A stretch of DNA of 64,000 nt, taken from Pedobacter aquatilis (GTDB lineage Bacteria; Bacteroidota; Bacteroidia; Sphingobacteriales; Sphingobacteriaceae). The notes beneath the pieces are model-generated. The model was not told the origin of the DNA. It ran no database searches and worked only from the letters and a program-made list of their open reading frames with translations. The stretch is taken from NCBI RefSeq assembly GCF_030409415.1, contig NZ_JAUFPW010000033.1, positions 1 through 64,000 on the forward strand, written 5' to 3'. Positions within the stretch are counted from its first letter, which is position 1. Each line of letters begins with the position of its first letter. Shown here one piece after another: positions 57,401 to 64,000 of this stretch. A program made the position numbers and the translations under genes.

Positions 57401-57707
57401 GTATGTCTTAGGAGCGTATGGTATGAGAAGTGCCTACGTAGATTTCTCGGAAGGAAAACTTCAATACAACGGTCGTCCGATGAGTCACACCGGACTTGTA
57501 CTTGAAGAAGGAAGTGGTGTAATTGGTCTAACCACAGGTATTTATGGCGCTGGATGGGGCGTTGGATGGGAAATTGGAAGGGGAATTGCAGGAATGGATT
57601 CTTATCGTAAAAACTTTAGACCCGTACTTCAGGATTTTTTAGGAGTTGAACGAGATGAATATCCGAAATTCCAGAAAAAGCTGGAAGCGATAATTAATAA
57701 ACAATAA
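54417..57707 (+). CDS. DUF6443/RHS-repeat protein with variable C-terminal tip, putative polymorphic toxin
   Basis: This 1096-residue protein has a signal peptide ending in FLTLGQ (an ATG at 54429 is an alternative start). A DUF6443 region follows (VNRVVRYLDGLGRPLQDVNW), then YD/RHS repeats such as YEYDAFGREVKKY and YSYDHQGRKMQSF. The RHS core is NGKEMQDELAS, DYGARFYDPVIARW and NNPMKYSDPFGLD near residues 830-892. The last 205 residues are unrelated to known folds that I recognise: a glycine-rich hydrophobic stretch (GMSMVGLVGAGIEGALF) and a second one (GVIGLTTGIYGAGWGVGWEIG). This is compatible with a membrane-active toxin. DNA composition changes from GC-rich to AT-rich at about 57.0 kb. 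Its stop overlaps the next gene's start (TAATG). Confidence 0.88.
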   Translation: MHIKMKNRLLHISFVLLLPFLTLGQQPTSSKNFVMESTVRAAGHKTGQSLNGLPVDSVNRVVRYLDGLGRPLQDVNWQGSPGRKDMIQLYEYDAFGREVKKYSPYAEQQSGDAGFKGAAFSNQSAFYSPSGWDGHVKKTDYPFSLSVIEPSPLNRVAEHGAPGQAWQPIPDSNLGHTSKIEYGTNGENDVKCWTPTVNGAGSTFYPAGRLYKTVQKDENWTGGRTGTQEEFKDLQGRVVLKRVWKDESISHSTYYVYDDLGNLRYVLPPAVNAHGKYPLDSFDETQHVFVSYIYAYHYDSRNRLQQKKVPGKSWDWLLYNNLDQLVITQDGNQRAHTPQQFSFNKYDAMGRLILSGDSEWPGTFADTSVANIDRGFLLGAAVLEAETVMWETRDNNNSETGYTDLAMPQAVIFGFPLTRNYRVINYYDDYGFNGNSFGGPSQTQPGTLHTKGLLTGSKVSLEYSSDKILSANYYDDFGRVIQTRSAINGLGLDVTNHAYNFAGELTSSQRSYTAYGQTTNVGSRYSYDHQGRKMQSFSKINAQDEVALSKHDYNELGQLKAKSLHGVNGTFAQQTAFGYNERGWLKSSLSDEFSMDLKYEDGTFAQYNGNISAQHWGLGLTRPNVFTYRYDRLDRLKSAVSTGISMGEELEYDEMGNITSLNRDNLGLKQYSYDGNRLLSVSGLTGQYQYDKNGNTVVDGRNGMNLTYNVNNLPIAANDGVNYIGYVYDGNGVKRAKGVNGGQQHTYVEGIEGNGTDVVLIHTDEGVAQNNGGVFTYQYNLSDHLGNVRYTFDIYGGVKRRLQSDDYYAFGKRKSSGSPVSLNNKYLYNGKEMQDELASAGEDGQLDYGARFYDPVIARWNVIDRLHEYHFETTPYHYVLNNPMKYSDPFGLDTLNATKITPEQWKNFKANDVLSIEFTFTAPAGKDQGALGMSMVGLVGAGIEGALFNKKSWYALDKMRNFSQKYYGNQYNTSNAISQSKSISKGLATKFKIGGYVLGAYGMRSAYVDFSEGKLQYNGRPMSHTGLVLEEGSGVIGLTTGIYGAGWGVGWEIGRGIAGMDSYRKNFRPVLQDFLGVERDEYPKFQKKLEAIINKQ

Positions 57708-58087
57708 TGGACAAAATATATTATTTTTACTTTTTATTTTATAAAAATGTAATTAGAGATGACGAGCCTCATCTTTTAACAATACTGGTATTAAGTGCAT
57801 CTTGTTCCTTTCCAGTTATGACTGTTATAGATCTATTATATGGGTTATTTTTTTGCAAAACTATTGGAACTTGGAATGGCTTAATAATAATTCCAATCAT
57901 GATTTTTATAAATTATACATATTTTTTTAAAAGTAAAAGGTATGTAAAGATTATAAATGATAAGCCTCTTTTTTTTCAGAACTTTTTTATATCATGCATT
58001 ATAACTGCGGCGTTTTTTATTTTGACTGCATCACCAATGTTCATCGTTCCTTTTTATTTAAAAGAAATTTTAGATGGTTGTCAATAG
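57707..58087 (+). CDS. Putative immunity protein, polytopic membrane protein
   Basis: This 126-residue protein has three or four hydrophobic helices (ILVLSASCSFPVMTVIDLLY, WNGLIIIPIMIFINYTYFF, FFISCIITAAFFILTA). Its start overlaps the stop of the RHS gene by one base. It shares the low GC content of the toxin tip. In polymorphic toxin systems the gene directly after the tip encodes immunity, and a membrane-protein immunity factor would suit a membrane-active tip. There is no family assignment. Confidence 0.7.
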   Translation: MDKIYYFYFLFYKNVIRDDEPHLLTILVLSASCSFPVMTVIDLLYGLFFCKTIGTWNGLIIIPIMIFINYTYFFKSKRYVKIINDKPLFFQNFFISCIITAAFFILTASPMFIVPFYLKEILDGCQ

Positions 58088-58319
58088 CAGAATTGGATTC
58101 GTAAACTATAATACTAAAGCATCACATCTATTGATAAGGAGGTATGATATATTATTTATTTTGAGTACAGCTCCTTGATGTATTATCATACTAATGAATT
58201 TAACAAAGAAAACACTTAATGATCTGCATGCACGTTTAATATTCTTGGTTGAATTTAGAAAAAAGTATAATGTTAAATAATTTTTGGAAAGGCAGTTTTT
58301 TAATAACATCGGGAGGCTG

Positions 58320-58680
58320 TTATCCCTACATGTAGTTCTGGCTCAGGCATCAATCAGGCAGATTCAGACAACCCCAGGCATTGAATGCACTTAATTCGGG
58401 TGATTGGGCCTATACGAATGCCAATGCAGGCTGCAGTTATATATCCTACAGGAATGTTCAGTATGGCAACTTCAACATATTAACTGCTGACCGAATGCTC
58501 AGGGTGAGGTAATCACCTATACCGTTCCTGCGGGAAGCTATACATCGGCGGTTAGCCAGGCAAATGCAGGCGGATGGGTACTGAATGCATTTAATTCAGG
58601 CTGCCAGACTTATGCAAATGCAAACGGGGGGTGTGCGTATATGTATTCGAAAAGTGTTCAGATCACAAGGATTCGTCAAC
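58320..58680 (+). pseudogene. Degenerate DUF5977-repeat remnant
   Basis: Two broken repeat units can be read: GINQADSDN followed by ALNALNSGDWAYTNANAGCSY, then a unit with ITYTVPAGSYTSAVSQANAGG and YANANGGCAYMY. Frameshifts and a stop interrupt them. The best match is the units of the gene at 48827. Spacers 58088-58319 and 58681-58941 contain no gene. Confidence 0.78.
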
Positions 58681-58941
58681 AAGTTTAATGGATGAGTTTG
58701 TTTCTGGTAATTATGTAACGACGGTGTTCGCCTTGTCTCGTTAAATCCTAATACGGTGCTCAAAGTGGATAAACCAGAATGGATTGACCCCTGTCTACCA
58801 GCAGTAAATTTATTTTAAATCATTGAATGTTTTTGTGTTAGCATTTTGGCGAGTAGGGGGCAAGTAGATTGGTTTTTCCAACATGTTAGCAATGAGGTGT
58901 TTGGGTCCACCAACAATAACATTGGTCCATTCTCTATTTGG

Positions 58942-59160
58942 CTAAACCATTCTTACGCCTAAATTATCATTATCCACAAAAACGTGCCTAATGTAAAGTT
59001 GAGCCTCCAACATAATTAAAGCATCTATTACTTCATCTCTAGTAAGTTCTAAATCTTTAGCTAAAATATTTGCGTTAAATTTTCCACCCTCAGCACCCTT
59101 TAACGTAGTATTAAGATAGTCTAACACTATTTTCTTGTTTTTATTGGCAGCATCATTCAT
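58942..59160 (-). CDS. Small winged-helix-like protein
   Basis: This 72-residue protein is predicted to form three helices and a hairpin: a first helix NKKIVLDYLNTTLKG, the turn GGKFNANILAKDLELTRDEVIDALIMLEAQ, and a strand pair ending NDNLGVRMV. The layout fits a winged helix-turn-helix, possibly a DNA-binding regulator. It is the last gene of the leftward group that includes two HEPN-like genes. Confidence 0.6.
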   Translation of the reverse strand: MNDAANKNKKIVLDYLNTTLKGAEGGKFNANILAKDLELTRDEVIDALIMLEAQLYIRHVFVDNDNLGVRMV

Positions 59161-59268
59161 TCAACAAATATAATATCTATTCTAAAAAAGAATAGAACAG
59201 AATGGCAAGTACTTTTGCCATCCAATATAAATCATGGGCTTGAGATAATTATTTTTTGAAAAGTGCTC

Positions 59269-60095
59269 TTAGCTTAGATTTTTTTCATAGCCCAGCATTT
59301 CAAATAGCCTAGCTTCATATTTAGGCAAAAGAGAATTTAAAAAAGATTCCAAATGTCTGTTGTTTTCCTTAATGACCAGGTCGATTAATTGGACTTTTTT
59401 CTTCTTATACTCCATAAGCTTGTATCTGGTAAACGCAGGGCGAAACATTTTTTTGAGTTGATCGTCCATTTTAACTCCAATGGCTTCCTGTTTAAAGAAA
59501 AAAAGGCCATAATAAGTGTCAATCTCGTCTTTTTCTTGATCTTCATAATATCCCCTGTGGCTATTCAGATGCCTAAGTCCAATGAGATTTTCGAAAGTTT
59601 TGAAATAGTTATGTGCGTGAACTAATGGGGTTCTGTCGATGGTAATATCTTTAATATATTAGGCCATCTGCACTTCATTTGTATTAAACCTAAACCATAA
59701 ACTTCGTTAACCATTAAAAGCATAATTTCATGGACAGTATGTACTTTGTGATAAAGTGCTTCTATATGATACTGTATGTATTCCAACTGCGAAATTCCAT
59801 TGGCCAGATAGTGCTTGCGAAACGGATACCTGTTGATATATAATCTGATGTGTTGCAACTGTTCACTAGTATTGCGCAGTGCAGATTGTAGGCGGAAAAT
59901 CCTAGACGCATATCTTTCGTCCTCATTTAACAGGTGATGGTTATTCTCGCCTTCCACATAACCGGTTCTTTGCTCGAAACCTTTGAAGGAATCCGATAAG
60001 TCCTCAAGAAGGCGTTCTGAAAAATAGTTCATCAGAAAATCGTTCTTGGAGTAAGTGAATGTCACTTTTTGATCTCCAGTATCAATGTGTATCAT
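59269..60095 (-). pseudogene. HEPN-like helical gene interrupted by a one-base frameshift
   Basis: The minus-strand frame from the ATG at 60095 ends early at 59622 (157 residues, NEVYGLGLIQM then SWPN-like WPNILK). A second frame continues without stops to 59269, reading DITIDRTPLVHAHNYF, then ENLIGLRHLNSHRGYY and 66 further residues from MDDQLKKMF. Adding one T at 59650-59652 (TTT) restores a single protein of about 275 residues. The second half carries R-x4-H (RHLNSH), the RNase motif of HEPN domains, and a conserved Asn-rich context. The N-terminal half resembles the Cthe_2314 HEPN type. It may be truly broken or an assembly error. Confidence 0.7.
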
Positions 60096-60150
60096 ATCTT
60101 TAATTATTAGATAGCGTCAACAGTTTAAAATAGATTTGTTTTGATTACTG

Positions 60151-61057
60151 CTAAGTTATTTTTTTTGCCAGATGGGGATAAAGCACTTGTATTCTTTTCT
60201 TTTTCTCCTCGGTATCAGCTCTGTCAATCATCCTTTGATAGATGTTTGATTTAAGGTAGTGGGTGTCGGTGCCGATGTGAAAAAAGTCGGTGATAAAATC
60301 AACTGATAATTCAAGTAACCAGGTCATCTCGGTCAGGCCTGCCAATTCAAATAATATCACAGTATCGTCCAATGGGTTATCATCGTACTTGATGAATTGT
60401 TCTTTAAAGCCTCCCGGGATTTTGCCAATATGGTCTACTAATTTGTAAAGAGGATCGAGTACCAATATTTGGAAAAGCGAATCATCATGGTTGTTGCTTA
60501 TCATTGAATCTACCGTTGTTTGGTAGATTACCTGAAGCTTGTGGCTCTTGGGCGCCTGGATTCCAATTAATGAAAGATAGGCCTTGCAGAAAACTTCCAC
60601 ATAGAAAGTCAGGTTGTGGAATATAGCTGGCGATAAATCAGATAATTCCTCAAATCTACGGGAGTCTATGTCGTATACTTTTTCATCTTTCACAACTTCT
60701 ATCGCTTTGTTCAATAGGAGAGATATAACAGTATACTGCACTAGACATGAATTGACCGCCCGGTTTGTGGTAGGCTTTTTTCTGGCCACCAAACCATGGG
60801 TGCTTATCCAGACATACCCAAATTCACTTTCGGAGATATGTAATTTTCGAACTGGATCGTAATGGTAGTATCTGCTTTCAAAGTCTTCATAAGATATATT
60901 TAACGCTTCAATTAAAAGCGACAAGCAGCTCTCTTTCGGGAAATTTGAATAGGTGGGCAAATGCTACTTTTTGTTCGATTTCAGTAACAATTTCGTCCAA
61001 CTGTATCTGGTTAGATATCAAAACGTACCGCTCATCTTTTTTGGTTACAAACTCCAT
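60151..61057 (-). pseudogene. Second helical (HEPN-like) gene interrupted by a one-base frameshift
   Basis: A frame from the ATG at 61057 reads MEFVTKKDERYVLISNQIQL, then continues to LFKFP. At the GGG run (60938-60940 on the plus strand) the frame shifts, and the rest runs to 60151 as a 263-residue continuation beginning KESCLSLLIEALNI. Removing one base of the run would give about 302 residues. The segment FYVEVFCKAYLSLIG with KSHKLQVI resembles the second part of HEPN domains. It is 55 bases upstream of the other HEPN-like gene on the same strand. Confidence 0.6.
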
Positions 61058-61410
61058 TAAGCTATTGAATTTTTTATCAAAGCTAAAGATACTTTTTCTA
61101 CTTATTCCTGGGGCTGATCTTGGGGATTGTCAAACCACCTAAGTTTCTCGCTTCATTTTTGAGCTTTCAATTTCTTAGATTATGGTTAATTTTAAAAACA
61201 GTAAAATCAATTCTGATGGGGATTTTGGCTTGGGGCTGGGTAGAATGCTAGGCCGTAAGCTCCGCCCGAAACCTACACAAATACGCCTTAAAATCAGGCG
61301 GCTGCTCAGGTCATTCCCTCCTCTTTCGGAGCTACAAAACAAGCCAAAAAACGATCGGTAATTAACCGGTTGACTCTGTTCCGGAGGAACTTCGGGAGGC
61401 GTTTTTACGG
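61058..61410. other. Spacer between the HEPN-like genes and the candidate oriT
   Basis: This stretch separates leftward genes from rightward mobilization genes. It must contain the promoter of the leftward group. A short frame at 61370-61588 is not supported. No repeat stands out apart from the hairpins described in the next feature. Confidence 0.45.
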
Positions 61411-61476
61411 CAAACCCCTGTTTGCAGCAAGATGTCTTTTTGTAGACAAAAATTATCTTGCCCTGCCAGCGCAGGG
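61411..61476. other. Candidate origin of transfer with clustered hairpins
   Basis: Three inverted repeats are packed before the mobilization genes. They are CAAAC-CCCT-GTTTG (61411-61424), a nested pair with outer arms GCAAGAT/ATCTTGC (61427-61433 and 61455-61461) and inner arms TGTCT/AGACA, and CCCTGC-CAGC-GCAGGG (61461-61476). This is the usual position and structure of an oriT. The nic site is not known. Confidence 0.5.
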
Positions 61477-61530
61477 GGACTTTGCATCGGAACTCGCAAA
61501 GTCTGAAATCAACAAAATGTCAACAGCAGG

Positions 61531-61938
61531 ATGGGTAGGAAAAAAGCGAAAAACCAGGACGAACTTTTGGTGCACCTGCTCCGGGTAAGGGTAAGTGATG
61601 CAACGATGAAGCTGCTGGAAAAACTCCTGGCAGAATCTTCCTGCAGATCAATCGGCGAGGTAGGAAGGAAACTGCTTTCCAGGGAACGCATTAACTGTTT
61701 CTATCGGGATGCCTCGCTGACCGGGCCAATGGAGGAACTGGCGCTGATAAGGAAAGAACTGAAATCCATCGGGGTAAACATCAACCAGCAGACCCGTTAT
61801 TTCAATGCGGTGAAGTCGCAGGCCGAAAAGGAGTTTCATGCAAAAAGAACGGCCGAGCTTTATCAGAAAATCGATGCCAGGGTGGAACGGCTCTTTCCGC
61901 TGATCTCTAAACTCGCTGAGAAATGGTTGCAAGGATAA
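61531..61938 (+). CDS. MobC-like mobilization accessory protein (relaxosome component)
   Basis: This 135-residue DNA-binding accessory protein has an N-terminal ribbon-helix-helix-like segment (LLRVRVSDATMKLLEKLL), followed by the family signature LIRKELKSIGVNINQQTRYF near residues 70-89. Such proteins bind oriT and help the relaxase nick. Its 3' end overlaps the relaxase start by 16 bases, so the two are co-translated. GC content is higher than in the surrounding core genome. Confidence 0.88.
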   Translation: MGRKKAKNQDELLVHLLRVRVSDATMKLLEKLLAESSCRSIGEVGRKLLSRERINCFYRDASLTGPMEELALIRKELKSIGVNINQQTRYFNAVKSQAEKEFHAKRTAELYQKIDARVERLFPLISKLAEKWLQG

Positions 61939-63161
61939 GCTGTGGGAAATCAATCCGGGGTGTGCTGGTTTATAACGAAGATAAGGTAGTCAAGGGGGAG
62001 GCGAAGATTATCCTGGCCAGCGGCTTTGCTACCGAGATTGATAGGCTCAGCTTCCACCAGAAACTCTTTAGGTTTGAGCAGCTGACTATGCTGAATTCGA
62101 GGAGCAAGGTGAATGCGATGCACATCTCGCTGAATTTTCATCCGGATGACCGGCTGGATTCAGCAACGATGCAGCAGATTGCATCAATATATATGGAAAA
62201 GATTGGGCTGGGCGAGCAGCCCTATATCGCTTATGCGCATTTTGATTCGGCTCATCCGCACCTTCATATTGCTACCGTGCTTATCGGTCGTGACGGGAAG
62301 CGGATAAATACCGATGGAATAGGAAGAAATCTTTCTGAGCCTGCCCGAAAGGCGCTGGAAATTAGATATGGATTGGTCAAGGCTGAAGGGCGAAAGCTTT
62401 CCAATGAACTTTACCTGAGGGTAGCTGAATACGGGGCTTCTGAGACCAAAAAACAAATTGGTAACATTACAAAGGCGGTGATGCGCGACTATGCCTATTG
62501 CTCTTTTGCGGAATACAAGGCCGTGCTGGCGCAGTTCAATGTGCTGGTTGACCGGGGATTTGAGGATTCGGTGATGTTTGAGAAAAAGGGACTGGTATAC
62601 TCGATTGCGGGTCAGGATGGAAATCCGGTAGGCGTGCCGTTCAAGGCGAGCGCTTTTTACAATGGGGCAACGATGAAGGAACTGGAAAAAAGGTTTGAAA
62701 AGAATGCTGAAATTCGGCTTGCCCATAAGCAAGGCATTAAGGAAAGAATTGACGGGGTATTGGACAGATACGCTTCAGTGAAAAAGGAAACGCTGATAAA
62801 AGAACTGGCCAGAGAGCAGGTGGCGTTAGTGCTGAGGAGGAATGATTCCGGGTTGATTTACGGGCTGACCTTTATTGACCATAAGAAGCGGACGGTTTTT
62901 AACGGAAGTGATCTGGGGAAAGGTTATTCTGCTAAGGCTTTGGTGGAAAGATTTTCAGATAGGGATGAGCCGAAGGTTTATTTAAGGAAAGAGGTACAAT
63001 CTGATTATTTGGAGAAGGATTTGGGGCAGGGCGAAAAGCGGAGCGATGCAGTTGAAAGTTTATTGGACGGGCTGCTTAAAAAGGCGGATTATGATGATCC
63101 GGCTGTTATCGGAAAGAAAAGAAAGAAAAGACCGGGTGAAGAGCAAACGCAGGCTTTGTGA
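61923..63161 (+). CDS. MOBP-type relaxase/mobilization nuclease
   Basis: This 412-residue protein nicks oriT and carries the strand to the recipient. The start VARISCGKSIRGVLVYNEDK is typical for Bacteroidota MobB/BmgA-type relaxases. The metal-binding three-histidine motif is HFDSAHPHLHIATVLI near residues 106-121, and the N-terminal region includes a tyrosine (VLVYNE) that could serve as the nicking residue. The C-terminal half has no helicase. It depends on a conjugative element elsewhere for transfer. Confidence 0.92.
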   Translation: MVARISCGKSIRGVLVYNEDKVVKGEAKIILASGFATEIDRLSFHQKLFRFEQLTMLNSRSKVNAMHISLNFHPDDRLDSATMQQIASIYMEKIGLGEQPYIAYAHFDSAHPHLHIATVLIGRDGKRINTDGIGRNLSEPARKALEIRYGLVKAEGRKLSNELYLRVAEYGASETKKQIGNITKAVMRDYAYCSFAEYKAVLAQFNVLVDRGFEDSVMFEKKGLVYSIAGQDGNPVGVPFKASAFYNGATMKELEKRFEKNAEIRLAHKQGIKERIDGVLDRYASVKKETLIKELAREQVALVLRRNDSGLIYGLTFIDHKKRTVFNGSDLGKGYSAKALVERFSDRDEPKVYLRKEVQSDYLEKDLGQGEKRSDAVESLLDGLLKKADYDDPAVIGKKRKKRPGEEQTQAL

Positions 63162-63274
63162 AGTGCAGTCGACTTATTTGCTGTCATATAAGTTTAAGTG
63201 CCGGATTTCATAGTACTAAAAATTAAAGGAAATGGAAGGATAAGTATAAGTTTAGTTCATATCTTTTTATAAGT

Positions 63275-63290
63275 TATGTAAATTTACATA
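63275..63290. promoter_or_regulatory. Operator palindrome 1 upstream of the HTH gene
   Basis: TATGTAAATTTACATA is a perfect 16-bp palindrome ending five bases before the -33 TTTG at 63295. An identical copy lies at 63327-63342. Confidence 0.75.
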
Positions 63291-63294
63291 TAAA

Positions 63295-63325
63295 TTTGTT
63301 TTATGCTTTTAATTGACTAATTTTG
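63295..63325 (+). promoter_or_regulatory. Consensus Bacteroidota promoter of the HTH gene
   Basis: TTTG (63295-63298), 19 bases, then TAATTTTG (63318-63325) match the TTTG-N19-TAnnTTTG consensus exactly. Transcription would start inside the second palindrome, leaving a very short leader before the ATG at 63344. Confidence 0.75.
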
Positions 63326-63326
63326 C

Positions 63327-63342
63327 TATGTAAATTTACATA
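63327..63342. promoter_or_regulatory. Operator palindrome 2 over the start region
   Basis: This exact repeat of TATGTAAATTTACATA ends one base before the start codon of the HTH gene. A protein bound here and at 63275 would flank and block the promoter. Confidence 0.75.
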
Positions 63343-63343
63343 T

Positions 63344-64000
63344 ATGAGTTCAGAAAGCTTTTTAAATGAATTTCAAAAATTGCTTAATCCAGTTGAAAGA
63401 TGGAATGGTGAGCCAAAAACCCTAAAGGAAATTTTCGAGAGCAAACTCGAACAATATGGACTGACGTTTAATCAGGCTGAAAAATTACTTTCTATGCAGA
63501 ACCGTTCGCTTCAAGGGATATTGGATAATTCCGCAAAGAGAGTAGATGTAGTAAACCTATTGAAGCTTGGTCAATTCCTTGGCCTGAATACGGAGACTCT
63601 TGTAAAATATTACATCAATGAGGCGTCTGTCGATTTAGTAAATGAGCTAAACGATGCAAGGAAGAAAAGTTACATCGTTGCTAATTTTGACTTGAAAAAT
63701 TTACTTAAGGGCAAGTTTCTTAGTTCAAAAAGTGACTTTGATGAAATTGAGGAACGAATTACTACCTATTTCGGCCTGGATAATATTTATGAATATTCCG
63801 ACAAGAGCTATATACCAGCTTTCAGTAGAACAAAGCGTTCAGCAAATCTCTTAATGAGAGAGTTTTGGGTAAGGTCTGCTGTGATGCACTTTGAAAAGAT
63901 AAATAACCCTAATGAATTTGATAGAGCCGGATTAATCAGCTTGATACCTAAGATTCGACCTTATACGATGAATGTTGAACGCGGTTTGCGAGTTGTGACC
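63344..64000 (+). CDS. HTH-type regulator, truncated by window end (possible XRE-plus-peptidase protein)
   Basis: An ATG at 63344 opens 219 codons with no stop before the window ends. Residues about 28-85 form a helix-turn-helix: EIFESKLEQYGLTFNQAEKL, then MQNRSLQGILDNSAKRVDVV. This fits XRE/Cro-type DNA binding, although its recognition helix is unusual. The second part (KKSYIVANFDLKNLLKGKFL and onward to RPYTMNVERGLRVV) resembles the region before an ImmA/IrrE-type peptidase, but the HExxH is not within the window. The twin palindromes in front suggest autoregulation. Confidence 0.7.
   Translation, partial: MSSESFLNEFQKLLNPVERWNGEPKTLKEIFESKLEQYGLTFNQAEKLLSMQNRSLQGILDNSAKRVDVVNLLKLGQFLGLNTETLVKYYINEASVDLVNELNDARKKSYIVANFDLKNLLKGKFLSSKSDFDEIEERITTYFGLDNIYEYSDKSYIPAFSRTKRSANLLMREFWVRSAVMHFEKINNPNEFDRAGLISLIPKIRPYTMNVERGLRVVT

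Noticed and set aside
61370-61588. 72-codon frame across the candidate oriT
   Set aside because: It overlaps the MobC-like start in another frame and covers the hairpin cluster, so coding is unlikely.
62184-62732. 182-codon minus-strand frame
   Set aside because: It is antisense to the relaxase gene with its clear three-histidine motif.

Overview
The window looks like a chromosomal segment of a Sphingobacteriaceae member (Pedobacter or a close relative). The evidence is a low-GC backbone, Bacteroidota-specific families (DUF4783, DUF4294, DUF3810, the BshB1 bacillithiol deacetylase), A/T-rich leaders without Shine-Dalgarno sites, several promoters of the Bacteroidota form TTTG-N19-TAnnTTTG, and Bacteroidota-type mobilization genes. 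The species is an inference; no rRNA or other marker is present.

From about 1 to 34 kb the window is mostly core genome. It holds cell-envelope genes of unknown role (NTR-like lipoprotein, SH3b protein, TPM protein, LpxR-like protein), cmk, an ArfB-type ribosome rescue factor, lon, gpmI, nadC, plsY, an M48 lipoprotein protease, pabB, purA, a Fur-family regulator, relA/spoT, a DUF4294-glutathione peroxidase-bshB1 redox operon, an acyl-CoA dehydrogenase, a glycosyltransferase, miaE, a pyrC-antitoxin-YoeB toxin-DUF3810 gene string, and valS. From 34 to 38.5 kb a cluster of two Tat-exported Gfo/Idh/MocA oxidoreductases and a double-domain DUF1080 protein suggests periplasmic 3-keto-sugar chemistry; a single-domain DUF1080 protein lies at 3.6 kb.

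The 36.8-39.5 kb stretch is interrupted by dispersed intergenic repeats: a 192-bp duplication, hairpin elements resembling REP/BIME units, and three copies of another repeat. It is followed by an HsdR-N-like nuclease-fold protein, holA, a large zinc metalloprotease and two small envelope proteins.

From about 45.3 kb the character changes to an accessory region. A gene-poor stretch with paired GTCAAC repeats and decayed coding leads into a two-gene polymorphic-toxin-like locus. Its first gene encodes a 1.86-kaa secreted protein with 12 tandem DUF5977 repeats. Its second gene encodes a DUF6443/RHS protein whose AT-rich C-terminal tip and overlapping membrane-protein gene look like an exchangeable toxin-immunity cassette; relics of further DUF5977 repeats follow. 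Next comes a leftward three-gene group: two helical, HEPN-like genes, each broken by an apparent one-base frameshift, and a small winged-helix-like gene. The window ends with mobilization genes (MobC-like accessory protein and MOBP-type relaxase) behind a hairpin-rich candidate oriT, and a truncated HTH gene whose promoter is flanked by two identical 16-bp palindromes.

No tRNA, rRNA, CRISPR array or complete insertion sequence was seen.
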